DNA of 23,511 nucleotides from an uncultured Rikenellaceae bacterium (GTDB taxonomy: Bacteria > Bacteroidota > Bacteroidia > Bacteroidales > Rikenellaceae), in NCBI GenBank assembly GCA_947074135.1, contig CAMTOL010000007.1:1-23511 (forward strand), written 5' to 3'. Under the pieces are notes generated by a model. It did no database searches, was not told the origin of the DNA, and worked only from the letters and a program-made list of their open reading frames with translations. Positions 1-8,587 of the stretch are shown one piece after another. Every line of letters starts with the position of its first letter. Positions within the stretch are counted from its first letter, which is position 1. Made by a program: the position numbers and the translations under genes.

Positions 1-187
1 AACTGCAAATAGTGTAATTATTATGATACTTTACTATTCGTTGGGATAGAGGAGTTCTCGCTGCAATTGTTATTCTAGTACAATAAATACAAGCGAGTGA
101 TATATCAACCTATGCGTTCAAAAGACATTGTCAAGCAAGAAATGAAAACTCTGATTGTTCTCAAAACAGTAATGAAGTAATAATAAC
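1..187. other. AT-rich stretch with no gene recognised
   Basis: No convincing coding region is visible. A 22-codon open frame starts at an ATG at 112 on the plus strand and ends at TAA 178-180. The same frame upstream carries TAG codons at 10 and 76. The lysine-rich translation does not match a family I recognise. It lies outside the decarboxylase terminator, so it belongs to whatever gene sits to the left of the window. Confidence 0.4.
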
Positions 188-223
188 AAGAGCGACAACC
201 ATAGTGTAATGGTTGTCGCTCTT
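188..223 (-). terminator. Intrinsic terminator of the arginine decarboxylase gene
   Basis: A perfect 15-bp inverted repeat (188-202 with 209-223) encloses a 6-base loop and lies 22 bases past the leftward stop codon. On the minus strand the stem is followed by a T-rich tract (gttattatta). The plus-strand exit is less T-rich, so termination of leftward transcription is the better reading. Confidence 0.8.
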
Positions 224-245
224 ATCGATTAGTTAAACAAATTGC

Positions 246-1640
246 CTAATAGCCTAAAATACGCATCATTGAACGGTAGGATTGCTCCTTGGCAAACAAA
301 CGAGTGTAGTACTCCCCTGTCTCCTTGTCAACATCAATGATAATATGCTTCGGAGCAGGTATCAAACAGTGCTGAATACCACCATAACCACCCAAACTCT
401 CCTGATACGCCCCAGTATGAAAGAATCCAATGTACTGCGGCTCACCCGGTGTCAACTTAGGCAAATAGATAGCATTCTGATGTGCCTCGGCATTGTAATA
501 ATCCTCGCTATCACAAGTCAAACCACCCAAAAATACTCGCTTATACTCCTTATCCCAATTGTTAACAGCCAACATTATATAACGCTGATTAATACCCCAA
601 GTGTCAGGCAAAGTCGTCATAAAAGAGCTGTCAATCATATACCACGTTTCGCGGTCATTCTGCTGACGCTCATTGATAATCGAATACAACGTCGCTCCAC
701 TCTCACCCACAGTATAAGAACCAAACTCAGTAAAAATATGTGGCTCCTCAATATCATACTGATTACAATAACTCTTAATCTGCGCCACAATCTCTTCGGT
801 CATATACTCATAATCATAATCGAACGCCAATGAATTCTTAATCGGAAAACCACCACCTATATTCAACGAATCCAAATCTGGACACATCTTCTTCAACTCC
901 ACATATATACCCAAACACTTACTCAACTCACTCCAATAGTATGCCGTATCACGAATACCAGTATTGATAAAGAAGTGCAACATCTTGAGTTTAAACTTCT
1001 TATTGGGCTTGATATTCTTCTTGTAATACTCAAGTATGTCGGAGTAACGAATACCTAGACGTGATGTATAAAAATCAAACTTAGGTTCCTCCTCCGATGC
1101 AATTCGAATACCAATTTTACAAGGTCTATCCAACTCAGCATCAAGCAAAGCTAGGTCATCTTTACCATCGAGCACCGGAATTGTATTCTCGAAACCATCA
1201 CGAACCAACTGCGCTATATTATCAACATATTGAGGTCGTTTGTAACCGTTACATACTACATAAGTACTCTTATCCAACAGACCTTGTTCATATAGCGCAT
1301 TAATGATGTGGATATCATAAGCTGACGAAGTTTCTATCTGAACTTTATGTTTAAGAGCCTCCTCCATCACAAAAGAGAAGTGAGAACTTTTGGTACAATA
1401 ACAGTAGTTATATGTACCCTTATAATCAACCTTAGCCATTGCAACAGCAAAGAGCTTACGAGCTCTATCAATCTGCTGTCCAATCTTAGGTAAGTAGCTT
1501 ATTTTAAGTGGAGTACCATATTGTTTTATAACATCCATCAACGGTACTTCGTGCCAATACAACTCGCCATCTTCGGTCGAAAATTCGGCTTGGGGAAAGT
1601 CAAACGTTTGGTCGATAAGGTCACTGTAATGAGTCTTCAT
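246..1640 (-). CDS. speA: Arginine decarboxylase-type PLP enzyme (fold III, short Bacteroidota form)
   Basis: A 464-residue fold-III (alanine racemase-like) decarboxylase, predicted to convert arginine to agmatine plus CO2 as the first step of putrescine/spermidine synthesis in the cytoplasm. Seen: YCTKSSH around residue 81 with Lys84 as the presumed PLP lysine, GGGFP at 262-266 (phosphate-binding loop), TEFGS at 304-308, and CDSED at 376-380, the Cys-Asp motif that enters the active site from the partner subunit. It is far shorter than the roughly 630-residue E. coli SpeA and matches the compact form I know from flavobacteria and Bacteroidales, which is annotated arginine decarboxylase. Substrate choice (arginine versus another basic amino acid or carboxynorspermidine) is inferred. 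The ATG is directly preceded by AAGGAG with no spacer, unusual in a phylum that rarely relies on Shine-Dalgarno pairing. It has its own promoter and terminator, so it is probably monocistronic. Confidence 0.85.
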   Translation of the reverse strand: MKTHYSDLIDQTFDFPQAEFSTEDGELYWHEVPLMDVIKQYGTPLKISYLPKIGQQIDRARKLFAVAMAKVDYKGTYNYCYCTKSSHFSFVMEEALKHKVQIETSSAYDIHIINALYEQGLLDKSTYVVCNGYKRPQYVDNIAQLVRDGFENTIPVLDGKDDLALLDAELDRPCKIGIRIASEEEPKFDFYTSRLGIRYSDILEYYKKNIKPNKKFKLKMLHFFINTGIRDTAYYWSELSKCLGIYVELKKMCPDLDSLNIGGGFPIKNSLAFDYDYEYMTEEIVAQIKSYCNQYDIEEPHIFTEFGSYTVGESGATLYSIINERQQNDRETWYMIDSSFMTTLPDTWGINQRYIMLAVNNWDKEYKRVFLGGLTCDSEDYYNAEAHQNAIYLPKLTPGEPQYIGFFHTGAYQESLGGYGGIQHCLIPAPKHIIIDVDKETGEYYTRLFAKEQSYRSMMRILGY

Positions 1641-1692
1641 CTCCTTGTAATTAAATTAAAATTAGTCTTATATAATAACTCTCATTTTACAA

Positions 1693-1730
1693 AATCCACC
1701 TACGATGGATTGACATAAGAATATCAATCC
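1693..1730 (-). promoter_or_regulatory. Possible mutually exclusive hairpins in the decarboxylase leader
   Basis: On the plus strand the TGGATTGA block at 1706-1713 can pair with TCAATCC at 1724-1730 (7 bp, 10-base loop) or with AATCCA at 1693-1698 (6 bp, 7-base loop). Both pairings use GGATT, so they exclude each other. The element lies within the first ~60 bases of the roughly 110-base leader predicted from the promoter at 1757-1788. Attenuation-like control, for example by polyamines, is speculation. The stems are short and could be chance. Confidence 0.3.
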
Positions 1731-1756
1731 AACTAAGTTAAATTTGAAAATTCGCA

Positions 1757-1788
1757 CAAAAGTATCTCTTTTTCACGAACATTGCAAA
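1757..1788 (-). promoter_or_regulatory. Bacteroidota-type promoter of the decarboxylase gene
   Basis: On the minus strand the -33 element TTTG (1788-1785) and the -7 element TACTTTTG (1764-1757) are separated by 20 bases. This fits the TTTG-N19/20-TAnnTTTG consensus of the primary sigma factor in Bacteroidota. The predicted start of transcription is near 1750, giving a leader of about 110 bases. The promoter lies between the phosphatase stop and the decarboxylase start, so the two genes need not be cotranscribed. Confidence 0.7.
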
Positions 1789-1810
1789 CAATAATTCAAC
1801 AATCTAACAG

Positions 1811-2620
1811 TTATATAATATCTTTCAAACTAACTATCTCACCTTTATAAAGCTCACCAACCTCTCTCAACCCCACAGTAAGCCTGTCGAGATGATGAAC
1901 ATCGGAATTTATAACAACTTTAATACCTAGTTGAGCCATTCGTTCAAAATATTGTCTATCAGGAAAAAATACTCCCTTGCTATGATGCGCTTTAGTATTT
2001 ATCTCCAACACAACACCTCTTGCTGCACAGTTAAGCAAAAACTGCTCCACCAAATCCTGATACCAACCATTCGAACAAATTTTGGAACTTAACTCTGAAG
2101 TATTTGAAGATATTTTGTCCGGATGAGCCAGAAAATCGAACCCGCCCAACTCAACCATAGAGTTGAGAGCCTTATAATAGTGCTGCACCACCAACTGTAA
2201 CGAACCCGAAAAATGGTAATCAACGTGACGTTTGAAATCGCTAATACTACAATCCACATCAACCAACTCGCCAGTGCGCGGCGAACGCAAAAGATGAACG
2301 GAACCAATACGAAAATCTAGGGGCATTGACTGAAAATAGTCAGACGACGGATTAAACTGTTCGTCAATATAATCAATCTCCATTCCAGTATAGATTCTAA
2401 TTCTATCCCCATACCTAACTTTTAACCCCTCAATATGAGCAATATAAGGTTCCACATCTTCAATCGACATTGCCCAAGGAGCATACTTTAGCATAGGCAA
2501 CGGACAGTGAGGCGACACACCCCACTCGCTAAATCCAAGCCTAATAGCTTCAATCACAAAATCCTCTACTCTAGCCTTTGCATCACAAAATTGGGTGTGG
2601 CTATGATAATTTGTTAGCAT
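1811..2620 (-). CDS. hisK: PHP-family histidinol-phosphatase
   Basis: A 269-residue PHP-domain phosphoesterase, predicted to dephosphorylate L-histidinol phosphate to L-histidinol in histidine synthesis, using a trinuclear metal centre. Metal-ligand motifs run in the order expected of HisK: YHSHTQFCD at 5-13, SPHCP at 36-40, GMEIDY at 79-84, GSVHLL at 106-111, AHPDK at 165-169 and NSDVHHLD at 238-245. Length matches the family (about 260-280). No other histidine gene is in the window, so the pathway assignment rests on family alone. A role as a generic PHP phosphatase cannot be excluded. Its start faces the cytidine deaminase start across 107 bases. No good promoter was found for it. The decarboxylase lies 170 bases downstream on the same strand but has its own promoter. 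Confidence 0.85.
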   Translation of the reverse strand: MLTNYHSHTQFCDAKARVEDFVIEAIRLGFSEWGVSPHCPLPMLKYAPWAMSIEDVEPYIAHIEGLKVRYGDRIRIYTGMEIDYIDEQFNPSSDYFQSMPLDFRIGSVHLLRSPRTGELVDVDCSISDFKRHVDYHFSGSLQLVVQHYYKALNSMVELGGFDFLAHPDKISSNTSELSSKICSNGWYQDLVEQFLLNCAARGVVLEINTKAHHSKGVFFPDRQYFERMAQLGIKVVINSDVHHLDRLTVGLREVGELYKGEIVSLKDII

Positions 2621-2647
2621 TTTTTGAAAAATTAATATACAATAACG

Positions 2648-2677
2648 TTGGAATTTATAAAATTTTTACTACTTTTG
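2648..2677 (+). promoter_or_regulatory. Bacteroidota-type promoter of cdd
   Basis: TTG at 2648-2650 and TACTTTTG at 2670-2677 (matching TAnnTTTG) are separated by 19 bases. Transcription would start near 2684, about 45 bases before the cytidine deaminase ATG. Confidence 0.7.
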
Positions 2678-2727
2678 GTGTTTAAGTAAACCCTGATATT
2701 TACAAAAAATTTAAAAATCAAGCAAAA

Positions 2728-3117
2728 ATGGACCCACTATTAAATAGCGCAATCGAAGCAGCAATGCGAGCCTATGCACCATACTCTGACTTCCGCGTTG
2801 GAGCTGCTGTCGAACTTCACGATTCAATCGTTGTAACAGGTTCAAACCAAGAGTGTTCTGCTTTTGGAGCATCAATCTGCGCCGAACGAGTAGCACTTAG
2901 CTACGCTATGGCTACCTACCCCGCTTCGAAAGTACACAGAATAGCAATTTACTCGCCTGAGAGCCCAGAAGGAATCTCACCTTGCGGTGTTTGTCGCGAA
3001 TTTATTGCCGAGTGCGCTCGACGCTCGGAGTACGATATCGAAATAGTTGGACTCAAGGGTGGGAAAACTGTAAAAATCAGCGAATTACTTCCTCAAGCAT
3101 TTACTTTTACAAAGTAG
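2728..3117 (+). CDS. cdd: Cytidine deaminase
   Basis: A 129-residue homotetrameric-type cytidine deaminase that hydrolyses cytidine/deoxycytidine to uridine/deoxyuridine in pyrimidine salvage. Seen: the N-terminal AYAPYSDFRVGAAV signature (15-28); CAE at 51-53 supplying zinc ligand Cys51 and proton-shuttle Glu53; and PCGVC at 85-89 supplying zinc ligands Cys86 and Cys89. Three-cysteine zinc binding is typical of the small tetrameric form and the length is normal. The start is the only sensible ATG and follows a good promoter by about 45 bases. The gene is monocistronic, divergent from the histidinol phosphatase, and ends 30 bases before a bidirectional terminator. Confidence 0.97.
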   Translation: MDPLLNSAIEAAMRAYAPYSDFRVGAAVELHDSIVVTGSNQECSAFGASICAERVALSYAMATYPASKVHRIAIYSPESPEGISPCGVCREFIAECARRSEYDIEIVGLKGGKTVKISELLPQAFTFTK

Positions 3118-3147
3118 TCAGCAAACTACCAAACAATAACACAATAC

Positions 3148-3188
3148 AAAAAGAACATTGAGAACTAAACAGTTTCAATGTTCTTTTT
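3148..3188. terminator. Bidirectional terminator between cdd and the Ldh2-family gene
   Basis: A perfect 14-bp inverted repeat (3148-3161 with 3175-3188) encloses a 13-base loop. On the plus strand it ends in a run of six T. On the minus strand the left arm also gives a T run. It lies between convergent genes, 30 bases past the cdd stop and 15 bases past the dehydrogenase stop, and can serve both. Confidence 0.85.
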
Positions 3189-3203
3189 TGCATTACTACT
3201 CTA

Positions 3204-4271
3204 CTACAATTCAACCGAAAACTCACGACCAACCTCTCTCAAATCATCTTCAACAGCTTTTAAAATCGTAATGCCATCGACCATAATTCTAGCTCGCTTC
3301 TCGCGCTCAATATCGCCTGGAATATAGACTCTATCTTGCCCCTTAGCAGGTTTAGCGCCTCTAAAAGTTTCAATCCACTCATCCATAGAGTGTTTAAACT
3401 CCTCTTTTGTACGGAAAGCATCTATACGCATAGCACCAAAGAAATGCCCCAAACCATCGCCAACGCTCTTGTCCAATAGCGGTAAATAAGGCACTTGAGG
3501 AGGTACAAAAGGTCCAAAATTAGCACCTGACATCACACTCGAAAAAATATCAATCAACGCCCCCATACAATAACCCTTGTGACTTCCGTGTTCATAATCA
3601 CCTCCTAGAGGCACAATAGCACCTCCACGAGTAATAATATCGGGGTCAGTAGATGGCACTCCATCAGCGTCTTGCACATAACCAAGCGGAGCAGACTCAC
3701 CCTTTTTGCCCATTATCGCTAGTTTACCACGAGCAATGGGAGTAGTAGCAAAATCAGCAACAAGAGGAGGTTGTTTATCGGCAGGAATAGCCACCGCAAG
3801 TGGATTTGTACCAAGCATACGACTAACCGAGAATGTTGGGGCAACTAGCGGATTTGCATTTGTCATAGCAATTCCAATCATATCGTGAGCAAGTGCCATT
3901 TCTGCATAGTAACCAGCTATCCCAAAATGGTTTGAATTACGCACAGCCACCCAGCCAGTACCAGCCTTTTCAGACTTCTCGATCGCCACCTGCATCGCAT
4001 AACGAGCCGCCACAATACCAATTGCTCCATCGCCATCAATAGTGGCAGTCGAAGGGCTTTCGTGAACAATTCTAACATTAGGTTTGGTGTTAATACGACC
4101 CGCTTTATAGAGCCCATAAATATCTTTTACTCTGAGCATTCCGTGCGAACTCAATCCGTGAAGCTCGGCAGCAAGTAACACTTCGGTCACAATTGCAGCA
4201 TCTTCGTCAGAGCAGCCCATACCTTTGAAAACCGCCTCGCAATAATCTTTTAATTGTTGATAACTAAACAT
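3204..4271 (-). CDS. Malate/L-lactate dehydrogenase family (Ldh2) oxidoreductase
   Basis: A 355-residue NAD(P)-dependent 2-hydroxyacid dehydrogenase of the Ldh2 family (malate, L-sulfolactate, ureidoglycolate and 2,3-diketo-L-gulonate dehydrogenases), which is unrelated to classical Rossmann-fold lactate dehydrogenase. Seen: LHGLSSHG at 37-44, SNHFG at 113-117 containing the presumed catalytic histidine (His115), LGTNPLAVAIP at 153-163, DFATT at 173-177 and GSHKGY at 229-234 (cofactor/dimer loop). Length is typical. Within the family the substrate cannot be told from sequence alone, so I give no symbol. The gene starts 75 bases downstream of tamL on the same strand and may be cotranscribed, though no functional link is evident. 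Three tandem 7-base repeats sit just upstream of its start. Confidence 0.88.
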   Translation of the reverse strand: MFSYQQLKDYCEAVFKGMGCSDEDAAIVTEVLLAAELHGLSSHGMLRVKDIYGLYKAGRINTKPNVRIVHESPSTATIDGDGAIGIVAARYAMQVAIEKSEKAGTGWVAVRNSNHFGIAGYYAEMALAHDMIGIAMTNANPLVAPTFSVSRMLGTNPLAVAIPADKQPPLVADFATTPIARGKLAIMGKKGESAPLGYVQDADGVPSTDPDIITRGGAIVPLGGDYEHGSHKGYCMGALIDIFSSVMSGANFGPFVPPQVPYLPLLDKSVGDGLGHFFGAMRIDAFRTKEEFKHSMDEWIETFRGAKPAKGQDRVYIPGDIEREKRARIMVDGITILKAVEDDLREVGREFSVEL

Positions 4272-4277
4272 ATTTTA

Positions 4278-4298
4278 TTAATGGTTAATGATTAATGA
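4278..4298. repeat. Three tandem copies of a 7-base repeat (TTAATGR)
   Basis: TTAATGG, TTAATGA and TTAATGA run without a gap, beginning 6 bases upstream of the dehydrogenase ATG (leftward gene). Placed in the translation-initiation region, copy-number slippage would change leader length without affecting the frame. Function is unknown. Confidence 0.7.
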
Positions 4299-4346
4299 CG
4301 ACCAGTGATTGACTACTATTTCTAACAAACAATTGAGAGTTGTGAA

Positions 4347-6692
4347 TTAAAAAGGTAGTCCGATAGCAAAATGAAGTGCGGTTTTATCTAAAGTCAAATC
4401 CCTAAACCAACGCTGTCCAATTGAGTTATTAGGATTGTGCAGTTTCAAACCCCAATCCAAACGAAATACAAAAAAACCCAAATCATACCTTAGACCCACA
4501 CCTGTATTGAAACCTAACTGCTTATAGAAATCATACACTAAGAACTTAGCATCAGGGCGAGTTTCGCCTTTGCCATTCATCCAAATATTACCGCAGTCGA
4601 AAAACAGAGCAGTATTCAATCCTCCCACAATATTAAATCTAAATTCCAGATTTGCTTCTAAACGCAAATCACCTAATTGATTAGGATAGGAACCATAATC
4701 TAAGATTAGTGTTCCTCCAGGTCCTAGTGTTCGCACCTGCCAACCACGCATCGAGTTAGCACCACCCGCAAACAACATTCTCTCGAAAGGCAAACTCTGT
4801 GAATTGCCATACGCATATCCTCCAGCTGCTAAAAAACGCCAAGCAATTTGAGTTCGCTTACCTACATTGACTCGATTGCTAACGTCGGCCATCACTCGAA
4901 AATACTGTGCAAATCGCAAGCCAAATAGATTATAGTAATTATCACCTGCCGAAGATATTATTTTAGGAGAGCCAAAGAGTTCATTTAAGCCATAAAGTAG
5001 ATTACCATTAAGATCTGCCATAACATTAAAGGTAAAACCATTCTGCTTGATATCTGGATTAGTATTATAGCTATATGATGCCGAAAGCCCCGCAATAAGT
5101 TGCGACGAGTAACTATTTCTTAAATACGGGTTTTCTATATCCCACAAAAACATAGAATCAACCCAGGGCACGTCAACTACGTGAACATCAACAGGATTAA
5201 TTGTAAATCTTGCTCCATTTTTGAGCGTCCAACCATAACCATAGACTGCACTAAATATTGAACGTTCGTAAAATGGTCGTCGTTGAATACTATACGAGAG
5301 AGAGAGAGTTGTAGATGAGTAGCTAAACTCTCGCATTTTATCGGGCGAGATTGGCAACCAGAATCTAGGAAATGAAATTGAGGTAGCGATACCAAATTCA
5401 AACGAATTTTTCTGTTGTTGTGACTTTAGAAACTCATAAGCTCCTCGAAGTGAAATATTAAAATCCTCAGCTCCTTTAAACAAATTGCGATTTTGATAAC
5501 CAAATTTAAGAGCCAAAGAGTAGTAATCTGCCGTTGTCGATGCTTCGAAACCTAACGAAAAGTTTTGACGAACATTAGGAATACACTGAATCAAACAGTT
5601 AAGTTCTCTCTCTGTGGTCATTGCACTGCCAGTAGCATCTGTCACATAGACAAGGTTCGAGGTATCAACTGGTAAAGGGGTGAAAATAATTGATGGATTA
5701 AGATCCAAAGAGCGAATATTTGTATAAGTCTGTTCGATATTTTGCTGCGAAAACAGTTCACCTGGCGACATACCTAGTTGGTTAAGCAAAATATTCTCTT
5801 TGAGCAACAACTTATCGCGATATAAAATATCAACATCACGATACTCTATCGTATCATAATGAACTTTAGACTGCTCTTCAACAGATATCGAAGGGTCATA
5901 ATTCGAATTGAGAACGATATTTTTGATACGATAGATTGGGTGGTTGACATAGATATTCTCGCCTTTTGGAGATTGACCTGCAATAAACTGAGAAACATTG
6001 ATTGTGAGGTTAACTGTATTGTTTCCTAGAGTAGAGTCTGCAGCATAGGAGATGTAGGTTTGATTGAACCCCCAGAAACCTATATTTCTTAATCGATTTG
6101 AGACTCTAACTCTTTCGCCCTCTAAAGCAGAACGCTCGAACCGTTTTCCAGTTCTCAACAGCGAGTTTAAGGTATCACTCTCGATAATTGGCTTTAGAAA
6201 GTTATCCTCAATATTATATTTTACATCAGCAATTACAAATGGTTCGTGGGTATTGACCCTATAAGTGACAGTTGACTTACGTCTGTTATTAACAACAATT
6301 GTATCGCTCACCTCTGCATTGAGAAACCCTTTAGACTCGGCAAAAATCTCAATCTCATCTACCGAACGAGTTACTAAAATACTATCAAGAATTACGGGTG
6401 CTTCGCCAATCTTCTCGCCCCAAAACTTATGCCAACCATTATGTTTAGAGCTGTCTGTAATGTTATAGAAGCCAAGATAAATTCCCATTCCCAGCAACCT
6501 TCTATTTGGCGCTTGTTGAATATACTGTTCAATATCACTTTTACTAATATTAGCGCCTTTAGGTTCGATAAGTTTAACCCGATTTTTATGCAATAGGGAT
6601 TGACCTTCTGGAACGTAACGCAACGTATTACAACTTGTCGCCAAGACAGCAACAAGTAGAGATACAACTACTATCAATCTACTCCTAATCAA
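4347..6692 (-). CDS. tamL: TamL, outer-membrane assembly lipoprotein (BamA/TamA superfamily)
   Basis: A 781-residue Omp85-superfamily protein. The N-terminus has a lipoprotein signal (basic n-region, hydrophobic core, lipobox LATSC, acylated Cys21) followed by LRYVPEGQSLLHKN. This is the hallmark of TamL, the Bacteroidota lipoprotein version of TamA that pairs with the inner-membrane protein TamB. Residues about 30-400 are POTRA-like and about 405-781 form the 16-strand surface-antigen barrel, ending in the outer-membrane insertion signal GLPF with a terminal phenylalanine. It should sit in the outer membrane and help insert beta-barrel proteins. No tamB is in the window. The start appears to be TTG: there is no in-frame ATG between the signal peptide and the upstream stop. 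The 75-base gap to the dehydrogenase shows no terminator, so cotranscription is possible. Confidence 0.88.
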   Translation of the reverse strand: MIRSRLIVVVSLLVAVLATSCNTLRYVPEGQSLLHKNRVKLIEPKGANISKSDIEQYIQQAPNRRLLGMGIYLGFYNITDSSKHNGWHKFWGEKIGEAPVILDSILVTRSVDEIEIFAESKGFLNAEVSDTIVVNNRRKSTVTYRVNTHEPFVIADVKYNIEDNFLKPIIESDTLNSLLRTGKRFERSALEGERVRVSNRLRNIGFWGFNQTYISYAADSTLGNNTVNLTINVSQFIAGQSPKGENIYVNHPIYRIKNIVLNSNYDPSISVEEQSKVHYDTIEYRDVDILYRDKLLLKENILLNQLGMSPGELFSQQNIEQTYTNIRSLDLNPSIIFTPLPVDTSNLVYVTDATGSAMTTERELNCLIQCIPNVRQNFSLGFEASTTADYYSLALKFGYQNRNLFKGAEDFNISLRGAYEFLKSQQQKNSFEFGIATSISFPRFWLPISPDKMREFSYSSTTLSLSYSIQRRPFYERSIFSAVYGYGWTLKNGARFTINPVDVHVVDVPWVDSMFLWDIENPYLRNSYSSQLIAGLSASYSYNTNPDIKQNGFTFNVMADLNGNLLYGLNELFGSPKIISSAGDNYYNLFGLRFAQYFRVMADVSNRVNVGKRTQIAWRFLAAGGYAYGNSQSLPFERMLFAGGANSMRGWQVRTLGPGGTLILDYGSYPNQLGDLRLEANLEFRFNIVGGLNTALFFDCGNIWMNGKGETRPDAKFLVYDFYKQLGFNTGVGLRYDLGFFVFRLDWGLKLHNPNNSIGQRWFRDLTLDKTALHFAIGLPF

Positions 6693-6780
6693 GATATTAC
6701 TTAAGCGCTTATTTCTTTTAAGAAATGTTAGAAAAACACCTTATCTCAACTAACTTTGAGTTGGAGTTTATACTAAGTTA

Positions 6781-6808
6781 CAAAGGTATATTTTTTTTAC
6801 TAATTTTG
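6781..6808. promoter_or_regulatory. Divergent promoter region of tamL and the U32-family gene
   Basis: TAATTTTG at 6801-6808 on the plus strand matches the -7 consensus 40 bases before the U32 ATG. TACCTTTG on the minus strand (6788-6781) matches it for tamL, about 89 bases before the TTG start. Neither has a clean TTTG at the -33 distance, so these are partial matches. The two -7 elements lie only 12 bases apart and would compete for polymerase. Confidence 0.4.
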
Positions 6809-6847
6809 CACTATCTTTTTACGTAATGCAAACCGCTAATATTTTTT

Positions 6848-8581
6848 ATGACAAAACCTGTGCAAATAGATGAACTAAGAGTCGAATTACTAGCTCCTGC
6901 TGCTAATTTCGATGTTGGGTGCGCCGCTATTGATGCTGGAGCCGATGCTTTATATATTGGTGCGGAGCGTTTTTCTGCTCGTTCGGCGGCAGGAAACTCA
7001 ATTGGCGACATTGAGCGATTGTGTAACTACGCTCGACCTTTTGGAGTTAAGGTATTTTTGGCACTCAATACTCTTTTCAAAAACGACGAAGAGGTTAAGT
7101 CGGCTAAGGAGCTGGCTCTAAAGGCAATCGAAGCTGGTGTATGTGCAATTATTTTTCAAGATGTTCGGGTACTCGATATGGAACTACCTATTGAGCTTCA
7201 CGCTTCGACCCAAACTTTTATTGAGAACCCTCAACGAGCTGCGAAGTTTGAACAAGCTGGCGTCAGTCGATTGGTGGTCGAACGCGGGTTCTCGCTGAAG
7301 CAGATTAGAGAAATTGCATCTAGCGTCGATGTTGAGATTGAGGCTTTTGTGCACGGTGCAATTTGCGTTGGGTATAGCGGAGTTTGCGGACTGTCGGAAC
7401 ACCTAACGGGCAGGAGTGGCAATCGTGGGGAGTGTGCGCAGCCTTGCCGTTCGACCTACGATTTGGTTGACAGTAGCGGTGTAGTTTTAGTCAGAAACGA
7501 AGCATTGCTGTCGCCTCGTGATCTTAATCTATCAAATAGAATTGCCGAATTAATCGAGGCTGGAGTATGTTCGCTCAAAATTGAGGGAAGACTTAAAGAA
7601 AAAGAATACGTAAGTAATACGGTAGCATATTACAATCAGATATTGAACCAATTAGGAGTAAAACGCACCTCGTGGGGAGTATCAAAACCTAGTTTTGAAC
7701 CCAATACGCTGTTGACCTTCAATAGGAACTATACCGAGTGGTTTTTAGATGGTGTTGGAGAAAACGAAAGAGAAAAAAACGGCAAAATAGTACTACGAAG
7801 TGTTACAAGCGGAGCTCCTGGAGGCGAGTATATAGGAGTAGTTGAACGAAACGACAAGAACTCTATTACTGTTGTACTAGAAAAAAACATAAAACTTCAG
7901 AACGGCGATGGACTCTGTTTCTACAATGAGCAACAAAAGATTGAGGGAGTGCGAATTAACAGAGTAGATGAAAACAGAATTGCACTTTTCACACCTAAAG
8001 ATATAAAGAGTGGAACGAAGCTTTATCGAAATTTTTCGGCAGAGTTTAAACCAGAGGCAGAACGGAGAATCAATACATACATTCTCTTTACTGAATCAGA
8101 AGATGAATACAAAGTAGAAGCTAGTACAGACTTGGATGCAAAAGCGGAAGTAATTATTGAAAAGATTGGGGTTGAGTTGGCACAAAACAGAGAAAAGGCT
8201 CAATCATCACTACAAAATGGGTTATCGAAGAGCGGAGGCACAATTTTTAGAGTCATTGAAGCTCGGATTGAGTGTCAAACACTACCATTTTTGCCATCAT
8301 CTGCAGTTAACTCGCTAAGGCGAGAGCTGTTAGAAAAGTTAGAGAACGAATGTTCGGCTTTAGCTGAAAAATCGAGGATTACAGACAGAAAAACAAGTTC
8401 AGATGGGATTCACAACCTTACACCAAACTATCTGATGCGCAGTAAATTCTGTGTTCTACGAGAGCGAGGATTGTGTTTACAATACACCAAACTCAATCTT
8501 CCGCTTCGCTTGGTCAACAATGGTCAGTCGATTACTCTGAAATTCGATTGCACACGCTGCGAGATGCTATTGGTCAAATAA
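6848..8581 (+). CDS. U32 peptidase-family protein (RlhA/YegQ-like)
   Basis: A 577-residue U32-family protein. Characterised members with this layout are RNA-modifying (RlhA, 5-hydroxycytidine in 23S rRNA) or tRNA-modifying (TrhP) proteins rather than proven peptidases. Seen: ELLAPAANFD at 13-22; the diagnostic FVHGAICVGYSGVCGLS at 167-183; a cysteine set C173, C180, C196 and C200 expected to hold an Fe-S cluster; and EGR at 246-248. The C-terminal part matches the extended (DUF3656-containing) form and carries two further pairs, C535/C543 and C568/C571 (FDCTRCEM), as in other Bacteroidales members. The exact RNA target is inferred by family only. The ATG is supported by the short leader after a TAATTTTG element. 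The stop lies just 6 bases from the convergent dnaG stop. Confidence 0.85.
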   Translation: MTKPVQIDELRVELLAPAANFDVGCAAIDAGADALYIGAERFSARSAAGNSIGDIERLCNYARPFGVKVFLALNTLFKNDEEVKSAKELALKAIEAGVCAIIFQDVRVLDMELPIELHASTQTFIENPQRAAKFEQAGVSRLVVERGFSLKQIREIASSVDVEIEAFVHGAICVGYSGVCGLSEHLTGRSGNRGECAQPCRSTYDLVDSSGVVLVRNEALLSPRDLNLSNRIAELIEAGVCSLKIEGRLKEKEYVSNTVAYYNQILNQLGVKRTSWGVSKPSFEPNTLLTFNRNYTEWFLDGVGENEREKNGKIVLRSVTSGAPGGEYIGVVERNDKNSITVVLEKNIKLQNGDGLCFYNEQQKIEGVRINRVDENRIALFTPKDIKSGTKLYRNFSAEFKPEAERRINTYILFTESEDEYKVEASTDLDAKAEVIIEKIGVELAQNREKAQSSLQNGLSKSGGTIFRVIEARIECQTLPFLPSSAVNSLRRELLEKLENECSALAEKSRITDRKTSSDGIHNLTPNYLMRSKFCVLRERGLCLQYTKLNLPLRLVNNGQSITLKFDCTRCEMLLVK

Positions 8582-8587
8582 ATAAAA

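Noticed and set aside
1..187. Transposase remnant
   Set aside because: A lysine-rich translation with upstream stops loosely recalls IS3-family C-termini, but no DDE motif or inverted repeat supports it.
282..833. 183-residue plus-strand open frame
   Set aside because: It is antisense to the arginine decarboxylase gene, with a leucine/isoleucine-rich nonsense-like composition and no family features.
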